Origin: Roseovarius sp.
GTDB taxonomy: Bacteria; Pseudomonadota; Alphaproteobacteria; Rhodobacterales; Rhodobacteraceae
Length of the DNA stretch: 12,116 nucleotides
Assembly (NCBI GenBank): GCA_023260815.1
Contig: JALQUE010000400.1
Coordinates: 1-12,116 of the forward strand
Direction of reading: 5' to 3'
Part shown: positions 6,539 through 12,116 of the stretch, one piece after another
How the letters are laid out: each line of letters opens with the position of its first letter
Numbering within the stretch: position 1 is the first letter of the stretch
Program-made: the position numbers and the translations under genes
Notes under the pieces: generated by a model
What the model saw: only the letters and a program-made list of their open reading frames with translations
Databases searched by the model: none
Told to the model about the DNA's origin: nothing

Positions 6539-7930
6539 TCAGGCGGCAGGGCGGCGGCTGAAGGTGACGGTGTTGCGCCCGCCTGATTTCGAGCCGTAAA
6601 GCGCGCGATCCGCCTCGTCCAGCAGGGTATCGACTTTTGGTGTTTCCGCGTCGGGCCTGGGATGGCCCAAGGTGGCCCCGATGCTGATGGTGACATTCAG
6701 CGGCGCCTCGCTTGATATGACATGAAGCGGGCTGCGCCTGACCGCCGCGCACAGGCGTCTGGCCATGCGGCTGGCTTCTTCGCGGCCGGCGTCGGGCATC
6801 ACGATCAGGAATTCTTCGCCGCCAATCCGGGCGATCATGTCTTTTTCGCGGAGATTGGATTTCATCAGCCGCGCGATCTGACTGAGTACGGCATCGCCTG
6901 CGGCATGGCCATGTTGGTCATTGATCCGCTTGAAGTGGTCGAGATCGGCGACCATCACGGCAAAGCCGCGCCCGTCGCGCCCTGTCTCGTCGATCAGTCT
7001 GCCGATGAAGGGCAGCGCATAGCGGCGATTGTAAAGTCCGGTCAGCGGGTCGATCACCGCCGCTTGAAGCCCGGTTTGAAGTTGTTCGCGCATGGCTTCG
7101 GCCTTGTGGGCGCGGGCCAGCTGCCGGTCGAGGCGCAACAGCAATTCGCGCGAATCTCCATTCTCGAAGATCACGTCATCGGCCCCGATATCCAGCAGCC
7201 CGGGCAAGAGGCTGGACGCCTGCGGCGACAGCACGGCGATGATCGGGCGTTTGCGGCTGTGCGGTGAGGTGCTGAGCCGGGCGATCAGATCCAGTGTTGC
7301 ATCGCGACTGTCCGGACAGACCCTAAGCAGATAGAGATCCGGCACGGCGCCGTCGCGGGGCGTGATCAGAGCGCTTTCGGGATCAAGCGGTTTGACTTTG
7401 TAGCGACGTAGCCGGCCCAGCCGGGCAGCAAGCGCGACGGCTTCTTTCTGGCCGTGCGCGACAAGCCCGATGTGCCAGGTGCGGTCGAATCTGGGTGCGC
7501 TTTCCGCAAATCCCAGGGCCGAGGCCGTACCGGCATGGATGCGCAGATCGCGGGCAACCTGATGTTGCCGTAACAGGCTGCGCAGCCGGGCCAGCAGAAT
7601 GCTTTCGTCAACCGGTTTGACCAGCACCTCGTCGGCGCCGGCTTGCAGCGCATCCAGACGCGCCTGATGATGTGCGGTATGCAGGAACATGATCACCGGA
7701 GCCGCTTCGAGACCGTCGCGCGCCTTGAGGCGTTGCACGAAACTGTGACAGTCCATGTCGCTGAGTGTCGGAGCACACACCACCAGATCGGGGCTTTCGC
7801 AGGCGGAGAGCGACAGTGCCTCGGCCCCGGAGCACGCCTGGATGACGTCGTAATAGGCGGCCGACAGCTTGACCTTCAGGACGATCCTGTTGGTCGCCAG
7901 CTCATCCACGATGAGAATTTTACCGGACAT
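6539..7930 (-). CDS. pleD: PleD-like response regulator / diguanylate cyclase (REC-REC-GGDEF) with degenerate receivers
   Basis: A 463-residue cytoplasmic protein with the PleD layout. Receiver 1 (~1-120) keeps the acidic pocket (VDE, 8-10) and Lys105 (VLVKPVD). The phospho-acceptor position, which aligns with Asp53 of Caulobacter PleD, is Ala53 (PDLVVCAPTLSDMD). Receiver 2 (~150-270) is also degenerate, with Arg203 at the equivalent site (PDLYLLR), as expected for the adaptor receiver. The GGDEF domain (~290-460) looks catalytic: DPLTGLYNRR (294-303), DLDHFKRIND (329-338) and signature GGEEF (370-374). The RxxD inhibitory site (R361-D364) for product feedback is present. It should make c-di-GMP from GTP, but apparently without the classic phosphorylation switch. 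No divK-like gene is adjacent; it is transcribed divergently from DUF3572. Confidence 0.92.
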   Translation of the reverse strand: MSGKILIVDELATNRIVLKVKLSAAYYDVIQACSGAEALSLSACESPDLVVCAPTLSDMDCHSFVQRLKARDGLEAAPVIMFLHTAHHQARLDALQAGADEVLVKPVDESILLARLRSLLRQHQVARDLRIHAGTASALGFAESAPRFDRTWHIGLVAHGQKEAVALAARLGRLRRYKVKPLDPESALITPRDGAVPDLYLLRVCPDSRDATLDLIARLSTSPHSRKRPIIAVLSPQASSLLPGLLDIGADDVIFENGDSRELLLRLDRQLARAHKAEAMREQLQTGLQAAVIDPLTGLYNRRYALPFIGRLIDETGRDGRGFAVMVADLDHFKRINDQHGHAAGDAVLSQIARLMKSNLREKDMIARIGGEEFLIVMPDAGREEASRMARRLCAAVRRSPLHVISSEAPLNVTISIGATLGHPRPDAETPKVDTLLDEADRALYGSKSGGRNTVTFSRRPAA

Positions 7931-8010
7931 CAGACGTTGCCTTTCGGACTTGCTCTTTTTGTGACCATGACTATCCCTGTGAGTGGTTAAGAAAACCTTT
8001 CCGGGAATTA

Positions 8011-8301
8011 ATGAAATTGACGATCACGCAGGATACCGCCGAAACAGTCGCCTTGCGCTGTCTGGGATGGCTTGCAGGCAATGACGATCTGATGCCTGTG
8101 TTCATGGGCGCGACAGGCGTGTCCGAGGCCGATCTGCGTGAAAATGCACAAGATTTCGAATTTCTGGGCTCGGTTCTGGATTTCATCTTGATGGATGATG
8201 CGTGGGTCGTGCAGTGCTGCAGCGCATTGGGCATGGCCAACGATTTGCCGATGCGGGCCCGTGCGGCGCTTCCGGGTGGGCAGCAGGTCAACTGGACATG
8301 A
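8011..8301 (+). CDS. DUF3572 family protein
   Basis: A 96-residue soluble protein that matches the DUF3572 pattern along its whole length: ETVALRCLGWLAGNDDLMPVF (12-32), GATGVSEADLRE (33-44), FLGSVLDFILMDDAWVVQ (51-68) and a C-terminal MRARAALPGGQQVNW. The family is mostly alphaproteobacterial and has no established function. The ATG at 8011 has GGGA at 8003-8006. Its TGA overlaps the ATG of the HAD phosphatase (ATGA at 8298-8301), so the two are translationally coupled. It is divergent from the pleD-like gene with an 80-base gap that must hold both promoters. Confidence 0.88.
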   Translation: MKLTITQDTAETVALRCLGWLAGNDDLMPVFMGATGVSEADLRENAQDFEFLGSVLDFILMDDAWVVQCCSALGMANDLPMRARAALPGGQQVNWT

Positions 8302-9014
8302 CCACCGGCGCGCCCCTGATCGCAAGAAAGATTGACGGCATCATCTTCGACAAGGACGGTACCTTGTTCGATTTCAATGCCACGTGGAATGTCTGGGCGG
8401 TGGACACGATCCGCGACCTGTCCGGAGGTGAGGCAGAGCTGATGGCCCGCATCGCCCTAGAGATCGACTTCGATCTGGTGGCGGGCCGCTTCAACCCGCA
8501 AAGCCCGGTCATCGCCGGCACCAATCGCGAGGCCGCCGAATGCGTGGGCCGCGCCCTGCCGGGGCGCAGCATCGAAGAGATCGAACGCATCCTGATGCTG
8601 AGCGCCGCCGAAGCGCCACTGGCGCCAGCGGTGCCTTTGGCGGCGTTCCTCGATGCGCTGGCGGCGGAGGGCATCGCCCTTGGCGTGATGACGAACGACA
8701 CCGAATACGGCGCCCGCAGCCATCTGCGCAGTGCCGGCGTCGATGATCGTTTCGATTTTATTGCCGGGTTCGATTCGGGGCATGGGGCCAAGCCCGCGCC
8801 CGGGCCGCTGCTGGCCTTTGCGCGCCATGTCAGCCTGTCGCCCGAACGGGTGGTGATGGTCGGAGACAGCACGCATGACCTGCTTGCGGGGCGCGCGGCG
8901 GGGATGCAGACGGTCGGCGTTCTCACCGGACTGGCCAAGCATGAAGACCTTGCACCTTTGGCCGACGCTGTGCTGCCGGATATCGGGCATCTGCCCGCAT
9001 GGATGATTGCATGA
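8298..9014 (+). CDS. HAD-family (subclass IA) hydrolase, phosphoglycolate phosphatase-like
   Basis: A 238-residue cytoplasmic enzyme with all four HAD motifs. Motif I is DKDGTLFD (nucleophile D18, acid/base D20); motif II is the Thr in VMTND (T132); motif III is Lys165 in GAKPAPGPLL; motif IV is GDSTHD (D190, D194), which binds Mg2+. Residues ~25-110 form the helical cap of the C1/IA subclass. It should hydrolyse a small phosphomonoester; phosphoglycolate is the default family guess but the substrate is not certain. I chose the start at 8298 because it gives an ATGA overlap with DUF3572 and begins just before motif I; the upstream in-frame extension to 8202 lies inside DUF3572. Its own stop overlaps the next gene's ATG at 9011. 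Confidence 0.9.
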   Translation: MTTGAPLIARKIDGIIFDKDGTLFDFNATWNVWAVDTIRDLSGGEAELMARIALEIDFDLVAGRFNPQSPVIAGTNREAAECVGRALPGRSIEEIERILMLSAAEAPLAPAVPLAAFLDALAAEGIALGVMTNDTEYGARSHLRSAGVDDRFDFIAGFDSGHGAKPAPGPLLAFARHVSLSPERVVMVGDSTHDLLAGRAAGMQTVGVLTGLAKHEDLAPLADAVLPDIGHLPAWMIA

Positions 9015-9904
9015 CGCGCCATCCGCTGTTCGGCATAGGGCTGGCGGTGTTCGGGACACTGGTTCTGACGCCTGACACGATGCTCATGCGTTGGTCGGGG
9101 ATGGGGGGCTTCGAGATGGTCGCATGGCGCGGCCTGCTGATGGGCACCGCCATGTTGGTGATGTGGGCGATCCTCAGCCGTGACCGGCGCGGAGACCTGA
9201 TGATCCTTGGCTCGGGTTTCGGTCTGACGATTGTTGTCTGTCAGTTCTTCAACGCCACGCTGTTCGGGTTGGGCATATCGGTCGCGCCGGTCGCGGTTGT
9301 CCTGTTGGGGCTGGCCACAGTGCCTGTGTTTTCGGCGATCCTTGCCTGGCTGATCCTGGGCGAACCGACACGGCGGGCCACATGGGTCACCATCGCGGCG
9401 GTGATGACGGGGATCGGCATCGCGGTTTTCAGCGGTGACAAGGGGCAGATCGGGCTGGACCGGAATTCGCTTTACGGGGCGCTGTTCGGGCTTGGCACGG
9501 CGTTTGTTCTGGCGCTCAACTTCGTGGTGATGCGCCGTCGTCCGCAACTGCCCATCCTTCTGGTGATCGGCGTGGGTGCCATTCTGGCGGGGGGCAGCGC
9601 GATGAGTGTGGCCGGACCACAGGCGATGATGACCGGCACTGTCTGGGCGATTGCCGTGACCGGTCTTGTCATCCTGCCGGTGTCGTTTTTTACGCTGTCT
9701 CTGGCGTCGCGCTATACGCATGCGTCCAATGTCAGCCTTCTTTTGTTGCTGGAAACGGTGCTTGGGCCGGTCTGGGTCTGGGCAGGCACGGGCGAAGCAC
9801 CGACACCGATGATGATCGTGGGCGGTGTGATCGTGGTGGGCAGTCTTGCGGTGTATCTCCAGTGGACCGGTCGCCGGGCTGCGCCGGGCGGGCCTGCGCA
9901 TTGA
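9011..9904 (+). CDS. EamA/DMT-superfamily transporter (second copy)
   Basis: A 297-residue integral membrane protein with about ten transmembrane helices in two EamA repeats (~6-135 and ~150-290). The helix-4/5 region contains APVAVVLLGLATVPVFSAIL followed by a conserved-type LGEPTRR loop, and the second repeat contains LLLLETVLGPVWVW, both typical of the family. It should move a small metabolite across the inner membrane; substrate unknown. The start at 9011 forms an ATGA overlap with the HAD stop; the ATG at 8999 is in frame but inside the HAD gene. It is third in the DUF3572-HAD-EamA unit. It is not closely similar by eye to the EamA protein at 1945-2847, so the pair is unlikely to be a recent duplication. 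Confidence 0.88.
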   Translation: MTRHPLFGIGLAVFGTLVLTPDTMLMRWSGMGGFEMVAWRGLLMGTAMLVMWAILSRDRRGDLMILGSGFGLTIVVCQFFNATLFGLGISVAPVAVVLLGLATVPVFSAILAWLILGEPTRRATWVTIAAVMTGIGIAVFSGDKGQIGLDRNSLYGALFGLGTAFVLALNFVVMRRRPQLPILLVIGVGAILAGGSAMSVAGPQAMMTGTVWAIAVTGLVILPVSFFTLSLASRYTHASNVSLLLLLETVLGPVWVWAGTGEAPTPMMIVGGVIVVGSLAVYLQWTGRRAAPGGPAH

Positions 9905-10028
9905 CCGCAGCGCGAGGATGCGCAACCGAACGCGGTTTTCCAAAAACGACAGCATCAGTCGCAAAGCGGCAAACGAAACGCCTTGCGCGGTGGTTCCATG
10001 ATCCCGAACCGCAAAAGGGATCACGGCG

Positions 10029-11591
10029 ATGGCAGAAGCTTTGAAACGCAGACGGCGCGCGGGTGGTCGGGCAGGCAACGCGGAACGCCGTGGAACCGCC
10101 GTGATCGAACAGATGCCATGGGCGCCGCCGGTCAATATCGACCGCCCGGTCGAACCGCTGGACGCGGATGGGATCGCGGCGATCCATGATGGCGCGATGC
10201 GCATTCTCGAAGAGATCGGGATCGAGTTTCTGAACCCCGAAGCTTTGGACATCCTGCGCGGTTCGCGTGGCTGCACGATCACCGGCGAGAACGTGCGCAT
10301 GGGCCGCGACTTCGTCATGGAGATGATCGCAAAGGCCCCGCGCGAATGGACGATCACGCCGCGAAACCCCGCGAGGCAGCTTTCCATGGGGGGGCGCAAC
10401 ATGGTGTTCGGCAATGTCTCGTCGCCGCCGAATTACTGGGATATGGCGCTTGGCCGCAAGGTGGCCGGCACCCGCGAGATGTGCCGCAACCTTCTGAAAC
10501 TCAGTCAATATTTCAACTGTGTGCATTTCATCGGCGGCTATCCGGTCGAGCCGCAGGACATCCATGCCAGCGTGCGCCATCTGGATGTGCTCTATGACAA
10601 GCTGACGCTGACCGACAAGGTGGCGCATGCCTATTGTCTGGGGCGCGAGCGGGTCGAGGACGTGATGGACATGGTCCGCATCGCGGCCGGGCTGACCGAT
10701 GCCGAATTCGAGGCACGGCCGCATATGTATACCAACATCAACTCCACCTCGCCTCTCAAGCATGACTACCCCATGCTGGATGGCTGGATGCGGGTGGCGC
10801 GGCGCAATCAGGGCCTTGTGGTCACGCCGTTCACTCTGGCCGGGGCGATGGCGCCGGTGACCATGTCGGGGGCGGTGGCGCTTAGTCTGGCAGAGGGGTT
10901 GTGCGCTGTGGTGCTGGCGCAGATCGTCAGGCCGGGGGCGTGTTGTGCGATCGGAACCTTTACCTCGAACGTGGATATGAAAACCGGAGCGCCGGCCTTT
11001 GGGACGCCGGAATACATGCGCGCCACGCAGATGACGGGGCAGATGGCCCGGTTCTACGGGTTGCCGATGCGGGCCAGTGGCGTTTGTGCTGCGAATGTGC
11101 CGGACGGGCAGGCGATGTGGGAGACGTCGAACAGCTTGTGGTCGGCGGTGCAGTCGGGCGCCAACATGGTCTATCACGCCGCCGGATGGCTGGAGGGAGG
11201 GCTGATCGCCAGCCCGGAAAAATTTGTGATGGATTGCGAGATTCTGCAACATATTCAACGCTATATGGACCCGACCCTGACGGCGACCGGTCCCGAGGAA
11301 ATCGCCCTTGAGGCGGTGCGCGAGGTGGGCGATCAGGGTCATTACTTTGGCATTCAGCACACCCAGGACCGCTATACCACGGCCTTCTACCAGCCCTTTC
11401 TGAGTGACTGGACCAACTATGAGGCATGGGAGGCGGCGGGGGCTGTCTGGACCCCGCAAAGGGCGCATCAGGTCTTTCAGGACATCATCGCAAGCTTCGA
11501 GCCGCCGCCGATGGATGCGGCTATTCACGAGGAATTGGCGGCCTTCGTGGAGCGGCGCAAGGCCGAGGGCGGGGCGCCGACGGACTTCTGA
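10029..11591 (+). CDS. Trimethylamine methyltransferase (MttB) family protein, non-pyrrolysine
   Basis: A 520-residue cytoplasmic protein covering the full MttB family length (~480-520). An Arg-rich N-terminus (KRRRRAGGRAGN) leads into a barrel-type domain with GAMRILEEIGIEFLNPEAL near 55-75, then MAPVTMSGAVALSLAEGL and, further on, HAAGWLEGGLIASPEKFVMD, which are typical of the superfamily. The reading frame has no internal amber codon, so it lacks the pyrrolysine of true archaeal MttB. Such members (MtgB, MtpB, MtcB and relatives) demethylate glycine betaine or other quaternary amines and pass the methyl group to a corrinoid protein. Start: AAGGGA (10015-10020) lies eight bases before the ATG. 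No corrinoid-protein gene is visible here, so substrate and partner are open. Confidence 0.88.
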   Translation: MAEALKRRRRAGGRAGNAERRGTAVIEQMPWAPPVNIDRPVEPLDADGIAAIHDGAMRILEEIGIEFLNPEALDILRGSRGCTITGENVRMGRDFVMEMIAKAPREWTITPRNPARQLSMGGRNMVFGNVSSPPNYWDMALGRKVAGTREMCRNLLKLSQYFNCVHFIGGYPVEPQDIHASVRHLDVLYDKLTLTDKVAHAYCLGRERVEDVMDMVRIAAGLTDAEFEARPHMYTNINSTSPLKHDYPMLDGWMRVARRNQGLVVTPFTLAGAMAPVTMSGAVALSLAEGLCAVVLAQIVRPGACCAIGTFTSNVDMKTGAPAFGTPEYMRATQMTGQMARFYGLPMRASGVCAANVPDGQAMWETSNSLWSAVQSGANMVYHAAGWLEGGLIASPEKFVMDCEILQHIQRYMDPTLTATGPEEIALEAVREVGDQGHYFGIQHTQDRYTTAFYQPFLSDWTNYEAWEAAGAVWTPQRAHQVFQDIIASFEPPPMDAAIHEELAAFVERRKAEGGAPTDF

Positions 11592-11602
11592 AAAACGGCT
11601 GC

Positions 11603-11646
11603 GGTATCGCGTCGGTATGACGTCGGTATCGCGTCGGTGTCGGTTC
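11603..11646. repeat. 11-bp tandem repeat (about four units)
   Basis: Just after the methyltransferase stop come GGTATCGCGTC (11603-11613), GGTATGACGTC (11614-11624), GGTATCGCGTC (11625-11635) and a degenerate unit GGTGTCGGTTC (11636-11646). The 11-bp period is close to one helical turn. It lies between convergent genes and has no obvious role; it may be a neutral short tandem repeat. Confidence 0.6.
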
Positions 11647-11658
11647 GGCAAATCCGGC

Positions 11659-11850
11659 TCAGGCGGGGCCAGAGGGGCCATCCAGCCAGCGGCGGCAAAT
11701 CCGGTCCACCAGCGCGTAGGTCAGAAGGGTGAACACCGCCAGCGCGATGGTGGTGGCGAACATCAGATCCACCTTGACCCGGCCAAGCGCCAGCAGGATG
11801 AGATAGCCCAACCCGCGAGAGGCGCCGACCCATTCGCTGATGATCACCCT
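11659..11850 (-). pseudogene. ABC transporter permease, C-terminal fragment (NitT/TauT/SsuC-like)
   Basis: The last 63 residues of a permease: EWVGASRGLGYLILLALGRV (6-25 of the fragment) is the cytoplasmic EAA-loop end found in NitT/TauT- and SsuC-type importer permeases, and DLMFATTIALAVFTLLTYAL (28-47) is the final transmembrane helix before a short tail. The gene should continue for ~200 residues upstream, but beyond 11850 the sequence changes to an unrelated, actinobacterial-looking gene on the opposite strand. The frame stays open to 11979 only because it runs antisense through that gene; those residues are not permease. It is convergent with the methyltransferase. It is truncated either by a real rearrangement or by an assembly join. 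Confidence 0.75.
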
Positions 11851-11983
11851 TGGAGGAATTGAGTGGGACCTCTGGGATGACGGCTGGACAGTAACTACCA
11901 AGGACAAGTCGCTGACAGCGCAGTTCGAACACACAATTTTGATTACCGAAGACGGACCGCAGATACTGACGGAGGCCACATGA
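11840..11983 (+). CDS. map: Type I methionine aminopeptidase, C-terminal fragment
   Basis: Reading from 11840 gives MITLGGIEWDLWDDGW (residues 1-16 of the fragment), then TVTTKDKSLTAQFEHTILIT and EDGPQILTEAT to the stop at 11981-11983. This matches the end of type I Map: PMITLG, the D/GWT segment, the TKD-S-AQFEHT block with the catalytic-site metal-binding Glu in QFEHT, and the closing ILT. The wording (MITLG...WD.WDDGW) is what I associate with actinobacterial Map. Map removes the initiator Met from new proteins. The N-terminal ~200 residues are absent; the sequence to the left belongs to an alphaproteobacterial ABC permease. Its stop overlaps the ppgK start (ATGA), so this is an intact operon border on its right side. 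Confidence 0.75.
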   Translation: MITLGGIEWDLWDDGWTVTTKDKSLTAQFEHTILITEDGPQILTEAT

Positions 11984-12116
11984 GCAAGAAGGCATTGGGA
12001 ATTGATATCGGTGGCACTGGTATCAAAGGTGCTCTAGTGAACACAAAGTCGGGGGAACTGCGCTCTGAGAGGGTGAAGCTTGGAACTCCGGAAGGCGGTG
12101 AACCCGAGGCCATTGC
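11980..12116 (+). CDS. ppgK: Polyphosphate glucokinase (ROK family), N-terminal part
   Basis: The first 45 residues are visible before the window ends. KKALGIDIGGTGIKGALVN (3-21) is the ROK/ASKHA phosphate-binding loop (DIGGTGIKGA), and KLGTPEGGEPEAI (33-45) is the TPEGG segment typical of polyphosphate glucokinase. PpgK phosphorylates glucose using polyphosphate (and often ATP) and is characteristic of Actinobacteria. The ATG at 11980 overlaps the map stop by four bases (ATGA). By hand count, 11881-12060 is about 51% GC against about 64% over 11701-11820, supporting a different origin from the rest of the window. A generic ROK glucokinase is the alternative call. Confidence 0.75.
   Translation, partial: MSKKALGIDIGGTGIKGALVNTKSGELRSERVKLGTPEGGEPEAI

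Noticed and set aside
1945..9904. The two EamA transporters as a duplication flanking a mobile segment
   Set aside because: The proteins are not obviously similar beyond family features, they lie in different operon contexts, and no transposase, integrase or terminal repeat is visible between them.
8288..10414. 708-codon open frame on the minus strand
   Set aside because: It runs antisense through the HAD, EamA and methyltransferase genes, is rich in Arg/Pro/His with no domain, and is a typical high-GC shadow frame.
10029..11591. Possible pyrrolysine-containing MttB
   Set aside because: The frame is uninterrupted over the full family length with no internal TAG codon, so pyrrolysine is not needed.
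9732..11681. 649-codon open frame on the minus strand
   Set aside because: Antisense to the methyltransferase and the end of EamA; composition is repetitive Arg/His/Pro and the opposite strand has clear family motifs.
11659..11979. Whole 106-codon minus-strand frame as one gene
   Set aside because: Only the last 63 residues look like a permease; the rest is antisense to the map fragment, so the frame spans the join and is not a real protein.

Overview
The window reads as a high-GC chromosomal segment of a marine-type alphaproteobacterium, most likely Rhodobacterales (Roseobacter-like). The gene families support this: a DUF3572/HAD pair, a PleD-type response regulator, DUF2061, DUF983, and a non-pyrrolysine MttB-family methyltransferase. 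Genes are tightly packed, with many ATGA or longer start/stop overlaps. No intergenic stretch exceeds 300 bases, and I see no rRNA, tRNA, CRISPR array or insertion sequence. The last ~265 bases are different: they look actinobacterial and have visibly lower GC.

Layout. 1-707 (-): XRE-type regulator, cut by the window edge. 818-1922 (+): small DUF2061 membrane protein overlapping a membrane fatty-acid desaturase. 1945-2847 (+): EamA/DMT transporter. 2879-4038 (-): two-gene operon, DUF983 then NUDIX hydrolase, with a strong GNRA-type hairpin over the NUDIX ribosome-binding region. 4277-6508 (+): a signalling cassette of exported four-EF-hand protein with a His-rich tail, ECF sigma factor, one-TM putative anti-sigma factor, and CnrX/CpxP-like periplasmic metal sensor. 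6539-7930 (-): PleD-like diguanylate cyclase whose first receiver domain lacks the phospho-acceptor Asp. 8011-9904 (+): DUF3572, HAD phosphatase and a second EamA transporter, joined by ATGA overlaps. 10029-11591 (+): MttB-family methyltransferase. 11659-11850 (-): C-terminal fragment of an ABC permease of the NitT/TauT (SsuC-like) type. 11840-12116 (+): C-terminal end of methionine aminopeptidase, then the start of a polyphosphate glucokinase.

How the genes work together. The most coherent system is 4277-6508. A membrane-anchored sensor and a small membrane protein probably restrain the ECF sigma factor, with the EF-hand/His-rich exported protein as a likely output. The divergent DUF983 protein also carries a His/Glu-rich segment, so this spot may be tuned to divalent metal or envelope stress (inference). 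The other units look like ordinary metabolic or housekeeping pairs.

The main anomaly is the sharp join near 11840-11850, where a truncated alphaproteobacterial permease abuts a truncated actinobacterial-looking map-ppgK pair over an 11-base ambiguity. The likeliest explanation is a chimeric contig; lateral transfer is the less likely alternative.
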